DNA of 20,268 nt from assembly GCA_033064195.1 (NCBI GenBank), contig JARBJD010000728.1, positions 1 through 20,268 of the forward strand, read 5' to 3'. Under the pieces are notes generated by a model. That model was not told where the DNA came from. It was given only the letters and a program-made list of their open reading frames with translations, and did not search any database. The position numbers were made by a program, and so were the translations under genes. Each line of letters starts with the position of its first letter. Positions within the stretch are counted from its first letter, which is position 1. Positions 15,649-20,268 of this stretch are shown here, one piece after another. The DNA is from Blattamonas nauphoetae. Its lineage: Eukaryota; Preaxostyla; Oxymonadida.

Positions 15649-16242
15649 TCATGACCTTTTGTGGTACTTTCTCAAGTGAGGACGGTCTCCAAAATACAAC
15701 CAATTGTCCAAGCGAACGTAATACTCATTCTTTGTTCGTAAATCGCGATATTTGAATGGCTCAAGTACCTTTGTGTATGTTCCAATGAGTTCACAATTCT
15801 CTTTTTTCAATTCATTTTCAACAAACGATTGTGTGTATCGTTTTCGTTTGTTCTGATGAGTTCTGAATCCTTTCATCCATTTTGATGGGATTACTATCCA
15901 TTCAATTCCTTCATGTCGATATGTTACTGGAGTACTTGAATGAGTGTATTCAGAAATGAGTTCACAATTCTCATTTTTCATTGATTCAATAAGCTTCTCT
16001 TTTGTACAACGATTTGCTGGTCGAAGATATTTCTGGCGATTCAGATGTGGTCTGTATCCTTTGACGAAACTATTGACGTACACTTGATAAGTTTCATCTG
16101 GTTTCTCTTCGAGATAGTATTCGAAAGTGCTTCCTGTGAGATATGTTGTTCCTTGTCGATTGAGAGTTGGAGGTGATTTCATTTTCAAATCTTCTTTGTC
16201 CAAAATTTCCAGTAGTTGTGTTGGTGTCAAGACGCTGCTCAT
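15649..16242 (-). CDS. Three-module repeat protein of the second Polinton (197 aa)
   Basis: The start is taken at ATG 16240-16242, directly after the TGTATAAA motif; an upstream TTG in frame is unlikely to be used. Residues 1-60 form a leader (MSSVLTPTQLLEILDKEDLK) and a shortened module ending KGYRPHLNRQK. Residues about 75-130 (ENCELISEYTHSSTPVTY to GFRTHQNKRK) and 131-190 (YTQSFVENELKKENCELIGT to GDRPHLRK) are two full modules. The last module shares SFVENELKK..NCEL with the 129-aa protein of the main copy. The modules are basic, with conserved Tyr, Trp and terminal Arg-Pro/Thr-His, and lack zinc-type Cys pairs. Function unknown; DNA binding is plausible. The frame looks whole. Confidence 0.7.
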   Translation of the reverse strand: MSSVLTPTQLLEILDKEDLKMKSPPTLNRQGTTYLTGSTFEYYLEEKPDETYQVYVNSFVKGYRPHLNRQKYLRPANRCTKEKLIESMKNENCELISEYTHSSTPVTYRHEGIEWIVIPSKWMKGFRTHQNKRKRYTQSFVENELKKENCELIGTYTKVLEPFKYRDLRTKNEYYVRLDNWLYFGDRPHLRKYHKRS

Positions 16243-16265
16243 TTTATACAAATTAAAAAATTGAA
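16243..16265 (-). promoter_or_regulatory. Promoter-like motif before the 197-aa gene
   Basis: Read with the gene, AATTTTTTAATTTGTATAAA lies directly before the ATG. It differs at one base from the block before the 129-aa gene of the main copy. Confidence 0.55.
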
Positions 16266-16660
16266 TAAAAAAAGAAATCGACGTTGTTTTCTAAAAGTAC
16301 TCAAAATTTGCTTCAAAAAAGACACTTTTCAAGAGGTCCGTTTTTCGCCTTTATTTTTGAATTTACGGCCAAATATTGACTACTCTGAAATGTCAATATT
16401 TTCAGTAGTAAGTGAGATGGAAATTAGAATGAGTCATATTAAAAAAAATCAATTGGCTCTGAGATTCAAAATGATTTCTCGTTCCAATTCTCCTAGGAGT
16501 ATCACCAATGCCAGTTTGGTTCCCATTTCGCTTATACCACTACTCATACATCGTTTGCTGGTTTTGAATTTTTGATGATTCATCGTCATTCACCTCTAGC
16601 CGCTAATCAGAAACAAAACTCATATATTGCATCAAAATAACGTCATCCATCGTTATGATG
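16266..16660. other. AT-rich transition zone, no supported gene
   Basis: AT-rich sequence follows the second Polinton fragment. A plus-strand open frame (16216-16575) has no recognised motif and starts within the element's own gene on the other strand, so I do not call it. The boundary between element and host lies somewhere here. Confidence 0.4.
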
Positions 16661-16661
16661 T

Positions 16662-17185
16662 TAAGAGGACGGACGAAGGACAAAATCTTGAGGACAGAGG
16701 ACAGGGGTCCTGTCCTCCTCGGAAAATCAGCTTTGTTTTCCTCCATTTCATCTGAATTCACCTTCTCTCTGTTCTTCAAACACTCTTTGTCTCTATTCGG
16801 ACCTATTCAATGCCAGAGAATGCTTCAAAATGTCTGAAAAGAAGTTTCTTCACCCCGCACTTTTTTCATGGAATTTTCTGACTATATAGCAGACTTGATC
16901 CTTCAATATTCGATCATATCCATCGTATGACATTAAAAAGGGCGTTAATATGTGTGAAAATCAGTTTGGTGGTGAATCACGAGCCGTAGGGGCTCTGTCT
17001 CCTAACCTCCTAATTAGGAGTTTAGAGGACGATCGGCCCAAGAGAGGACAAAGAGGAGGACAAATCGGACAAGCACCTTATATTCACACTGGAACTTTCT
17101 CTCAATTAGTTCATCCAACTTCTGCACTTATCTCAAAGAGGACAAATCGGACAAATCGGACATGTCCGATTTGTCCCGATCCTCT
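16662..17185. repeat. Palindrome cluster built on GGACA/TGTCC, possible small MITE-like element
   Basis: Four hairpin-forming sites lie within about 500 bases: GAGGACAG-GGGTC-CTGTCCTC (16697-16717); GAGCC-GTAGG-GGCTC (16981-16995); a 34-nt near-palindrome at 16997-17030 with perfect core CTCCTAATTAGGAG (17007-17020); and a perfect 28-nt palindrome at 17149-17176 with arm GGACAAATCGGACA. Additional GAGGACAAA words lie near 17045. The outer ends (AAGAGGACGGACGAAGGACA on the left, and the reverse complement of the right end beginning AAGAGGATCGGGACAAATCGG shortened to its first bases AAGAGGATCG) are loosely inverted copies. No coding capacity is recognised. Confidence 0.45.
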
Positions 17186-18128
17186 TCCCCACGATGAGTT
17201 GTCTTCGTCATCTCTTTTCTTTCAGGACCTCTCATTCCGCAATTTGACTTCCGTTCTACATTCAACCCTTCTATTGTCGGGTTCTAAATCAATTTTGTCT
17301 GTGTTGAATCCAAATTCGTGAAAACCACTTGACCCAGAATTGACTCCTCTTCTTCTTGTCATTGATATCGTATCGAATTAATCTGGTGAAAAATCACTCC
17401 ATCAGTATGTATCTCCGCTGTTATTACCCTCTTCTTCCCATGTTTCTCATCATTTATCCGACATAGATGACTTGATCGTGTAACAATCTGAAATAAACAG
17501 AAAGAAATGAAATAGGAAAAACTCCCAACATCAGTATGCATCTTTATTGTTTCTATACTCATTTTCATCAATTAGCCGAACCACATACCTCCTCTGTTCT
17601 TCCGAACAACACGGAGAACTTCAAGGACATCCCGTTCCCGACACTGTCCATAACTCCGCCTTTCTCTTTGTCAGAACGTGATTTGAAGGAACCAATCACC
17701 TCTTCAGATTTGACACAATCTCCGACTCACTCACAATCGAGAACTGTATCGAAGCCAAACGGAAGGAGGATCTGAACGTGCCGCTCTCCGAAAATAGGCT
17801 ACTGCCACAGAATGAAACAGATTCCCTCATCGTACACACGGGAAATGATGTGTTGAGCGGGTCTTATTCATGCAAAGAATTGCGGAACGAACGTGGGCAG
17901 CCAATTTACAACCAGCCTCCGATGATTAGGCGGATGACTCACTTTTCTCGATCAACTTCCGAAACAAACCACCAAGTGCGACTCTGACGATATTTCATCA
18001 TTCTGCTCTGACTTGCGATTGAAGAGAAGCCGACACGAGAAAATGGCGATCAAGACGGATTTCACCGCATACTCGATTTAAAATACGATAAATATCATGC
18101 GCATCAGTACCTAGTCTCATCAACGACG
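17186..18128. other. Host-like DNA with short Ser/Thr-rich frames
   Basis: Between the palindrome cluster and the decayed beta-helix-like gene, plus-strand frames such as 17536-17775 are Ser/Thr/Pro-rich (for example SVLPNNTENFKDIPFPTLSI) and could be further worn pieces of that gene. No landmark allows a firm call. Confidence 0.35.
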
Positions 18129-19531
18129 ATGAATCTTCGAGGAAAAGAAACAAGAATCTATTCTACATGGTTGGTGGACGAAGCTCGTCAACATGAATCT
18201 CGGACGTGGAAAAACAAAGCAAACTACCATGAAGAAACGATCAAATTCATATTTATCTTCTCAAATTGTTCGATTTATGTTTCATGGATGAGAATTGATT
18301 GTCGAGGGATGTTTCTTTCGAACGGACAACTCTCGAACTCCAACGTGGTCATTTCGTCAAGCATGATCATCTCAAATCCTGCATGTTCCCCATTTATGCT
18401 TGTCTGTTCTGAGGTGAACGATGGATGTTCAATTTCTTTCATTGACGTTGTTCCCAGATCGAGTGAACTTCGGACACTCCTTCCACTGATTGCCTTTTCC
18501 CCAATCCGCAAATTCTCCTCCGCCCAACCACCCTGCTCTGAGATAAACAGTGCAGCTTCTGTCAGCTGCTCCGGTCTCCTCATTCTCGTCACCAGCCTCG
18601 TTCTTGGAACTGGTCCTCTCCTCTCTCCCCAGGACACTTTCGACAGAACAGAATCAAGTCGTACCGACTCAACTCACAGTTGACTCATCTCTCCTCTCTT
18701 CCCGCCTCCTGACACAATGAGCTCGAACCAACTTAGTGGAACAGGGTGTGTGGACTCAACAACGGAGAATCCCTCGTCTGCTCGAACGTCTCCTTCACCC
18801 CTTTGCCGCCTCCTTCAACAGAATCATCCAGAAATCAACGGCATCGTTCAAAACCACATCACGTTCAGTCGCTGTTTGTTCATGGCGTGTTCAGCGCAGT
18901 TTGATGGAAGTGCGACACTCTCCGGCCCTTCCTCTCTTTCCATCTCAGGCTCGGTTTTCCAGCCAGTCTCTGCCTCATACTCTTCATGGACTGCTGCCGT
19001 CCTCCCTCTGAAGGCGAGGTGAGTTGTGCCATGCGCCTCGCAGACAGCTCCGGGCTCGTTCTGGACAGCGTGATATTCAGAGGAATCGACTCTTCAGAAG
19101 GGATGGAGTTCGTGCTCCAGAACCCAGGGTGCTCGTCGTTGTTCGCAACAAGAATCACGAACTGTGACTCCACGACAATTGCCGAGAATTACCTGATCGT
19201 TGACGAGGACAGACTGGACAGTACGCTGATCCCTCATCCAACACAAAACGCCATCACCAGCAGGATCTTGTATAATCTTCTCGACGAGGCCACAGCGACT
19301 CTTCAGAGATTCGCAGAATCGGCCGTCGAAGGAAGGATGATCGCCACCCCTTTTCTCGCTTCCTCATCTTCGATTTTCCAGAGCTTGACACACAATCTGC
19401 TCTCAGTGAAGTGCACATCCGACGAATTCATCGTCGATCCTTCGATTCAATCATCAACTCATTCAATATTCCTCTCAACATGCGTCCTCACCCTCAACAG
19501 TGGTCACCTTATCCCAATCACCTCGTTCTGA
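18129..19531 (+). pseudogene. Decayed repetitive beta-helix-like host gene
   Basis: Three plus-strand open stretches show the same protein style. The first (18129-18683) contains SNSNVVISSSMIISNPACSP and SLVLGTGPLLS, and stops at 18681-18683. The second (18717-19022, same frame) contains NHITFSRCLFMACSAQFDGS and SSLSISGSVFQPVSASYSS. The third (18986-19531, another frame) contains SSGLVLDSVIFRGIDSSEG and FVLQNPGCSSLFATRITNCD. The pattern of short hydrophobic strands with Ser/Thr/Asn/Gly turns and phrases such as FSRCLFMACSA is what right-handed beta-helix-like repetitive surface proteins look like. An internal stop and at least one frame change indicate decay, unless introns explain them. No signal peptide or membrane anchor is seen. 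The family is inferred from style. Confidence 0.45.
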
Positions 19532-19654
19532 TGGTACTGTCGTTCACTTCACCGGACAGGCCATCACTGACGCGCTTCACTACCACTCTCGACACAGTAG
19601 TCCTGACTACGTGAGATACACTCAGAGTGGACTCGGAATGCCGACAGGAACTTT

Positions 19655-20268
19655 CACTCTCCACGATCTCCCGTCCTTCCTCTCCTCGATCGCACACTCC
19701 CTCCTCTCCACGATCGCACACTCCCTCCTCTCCACGATCGCGCGTCCCTCCTCTCCACGATCGCGCACTCCCTGCTCTACTCGAACGCACACTCCCTCCT
19801 CTCCACGATCGCGCGTCCCTCCTCTCCACGATCGCGCACTCCCTGCTCTACTCGAACGCACACTTCCTCCTCTCCACGATCGCACACTCCCTGCTCTCCA
19901 CGATCGCACACTCCCTCCTCTCCACGATCGCGCGTCCCTCCTCTCCACGATCGCGCACTCCCTGCTCTACTCGAACGCACACTTCCTCCTCTCCACGATC
20001 GCACTCCCCTGCTCTCTCAGGCTTGCACTCCCTCCCTCTTCCACGATCTTCCGTCCCTCCTCTCCCACGATCGCACTCCCTGCTCTCCACGATCGCGCAC
20101 TCCCTGCTCTCCACGATCGCGCATCCCTCCTCTCCACGATCGCACTTCCTCTCTCACGATCGCACACTCCCTGCTCTCCACGATCGCACTCCCTCCTCTC
20201 CACGATCCTTGCCTCCCTCCCTCTCCCACGATCGCACCTCCCTGCTCTCCACGATCGCACCTCCCTCC
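19655..20268. repeat. Minisatellite of about 23 bp with CGATCG in most units
   Basis: The unit is close to CTCCCTCCTCTCCACGATCGCA and repeats to the window's end, roughly 25 times. Most units keep CACGATCG; variants read CTACTCGAACGCA. A higher-order block of about three units (CACGATCGCGCGTCCCTCCT, then CACGATCGCGCACTCCCTGC, then TCTACTCGAACGCACAC) occurs near 19735, 19805 and 19925, so larger segments have been duplicated. The minus-strand open frames across it, rich in RSWRGG and RDRGEEG, are read-outs of the repeat rather than genes. Confidence 0.9.

Larger units (their letters stand above)
15433..16300. mobile_element. Terminal fragment of a second Polinton
   Basis: A terminus matching that of the main copy is followed by AT-rich DNA and a gene paralogous to the main copy's 129-aa gene, with the same start-proximal promoter motif. 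The gene points toward its terminus, whereas in the main copy the related gene points away from its terminus. This is therefore probably the opposite end, or a different subfamily. No core Polinton genes follow, so the copy is broken. The inner limit is not visible and is placed roughly. Confidence 0.6.

Noticed and set aside
18275-18637. 120-aa minus-strand frame opposite the beta-helix-like gene
   Set aside because: Its phrases look protein-like, but the plus-strand frame fits the repetitive family better over a longer stretch; kept as antisense shadow.
19518-20260. Several minus-strand open frames rich in RSWRGG and RDRGEEG
   Set aside because: They are translations of the 23-bp minisatellite in different frames and start wherever an ATG-like codon occurs; nothing supports a real gene.
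19655-20268. CRISPR-like array
   Set aside because: Units are contiguous variants of one short sequence with no unique spacers, and the context is eukaryotic; it is a minisatellite.

Overview
The window looks like nuclear DNA of a protist. Host-like stretches contain at least one short spliceosomal GT-AG intron, and the large Ser/Thr/Cys-rich open stretches resemble the repetitive secreted or beta-helix-like proteins common in oxymonads such as Blattamonas. That assignment is my best guess from sequence style, not a database result. The host parts are visibly more GC-rich than the element parts. The central feature is a Polinton/Maverick-type self-synthesising DNA element, treated here as an integrated virus-like fossil. 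A terminal fragment of a second related element lies to its right.

Layout. (1) 1-2300: decayed host sequence. It holds a remnant of a LolD/MacB-type ABC ATPase (181-445, with a 94-nt intron) and a Glu/Lys-rich coiled-coil gene (about 894-1976). (2) 2304-2552: a degenerate tRNA-Glu-like sequence, then a 19-bp minisatellite at the left edge of the element. (3) 2396-13091: the main Polinton. It carries a 334-aa protein of unknown function, an A32-like (FtsK/HerA-type) packaging ATPase, a 119-aa coiled-coil protein, a retroviral-type integrase fused to a long unknown N-terminal region, a 1463-aa protein-primed family B DNA polymerase, a 129-aa repeat-module protein, about 1.5 kb of AT-rich non-coding DNA, and a terminal hairpin. 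No breaks are apparent in these open frames. No capsid or maturation protease gene was recognised, and the left terminal repeat was not found. (4) 13092-15432: host-like DNA with a decayed minus-strand beta-helix-like gene. (5) 15433 to about 16300: the end of a second Polinton, with a matching terminal palindrome cluster and a 197-aa paralogue of the 129-aa protein. (6) About 16660-17180: a cluster of GGACA/TGTCC-type palindromes, possibly a small MITE-like element. (7) About 17500-19650: a decayed plus-strand host gene of the same beta-helix-like style. (8) 19655-20268: a minisatellite of about 23 bp, with CGATCG in most units and a higher-order pattern, running off the window.

How the genes fit together. 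The integrase, protein-primed polymerase and packaging ATPase are the standard Polinton core for integration, self-primed replication and genome packaging. Most element genes start directly after a T-rich block ending in TGTAT plus two to four bases. This suggests an element-specific promoter with almost no 5' leader. The polymerase is the most unusual gene: it carries an HNH-type zinc module between its exonuclease and polymerase motifs, and an OTU-protease-like signature in its N-terminal region.
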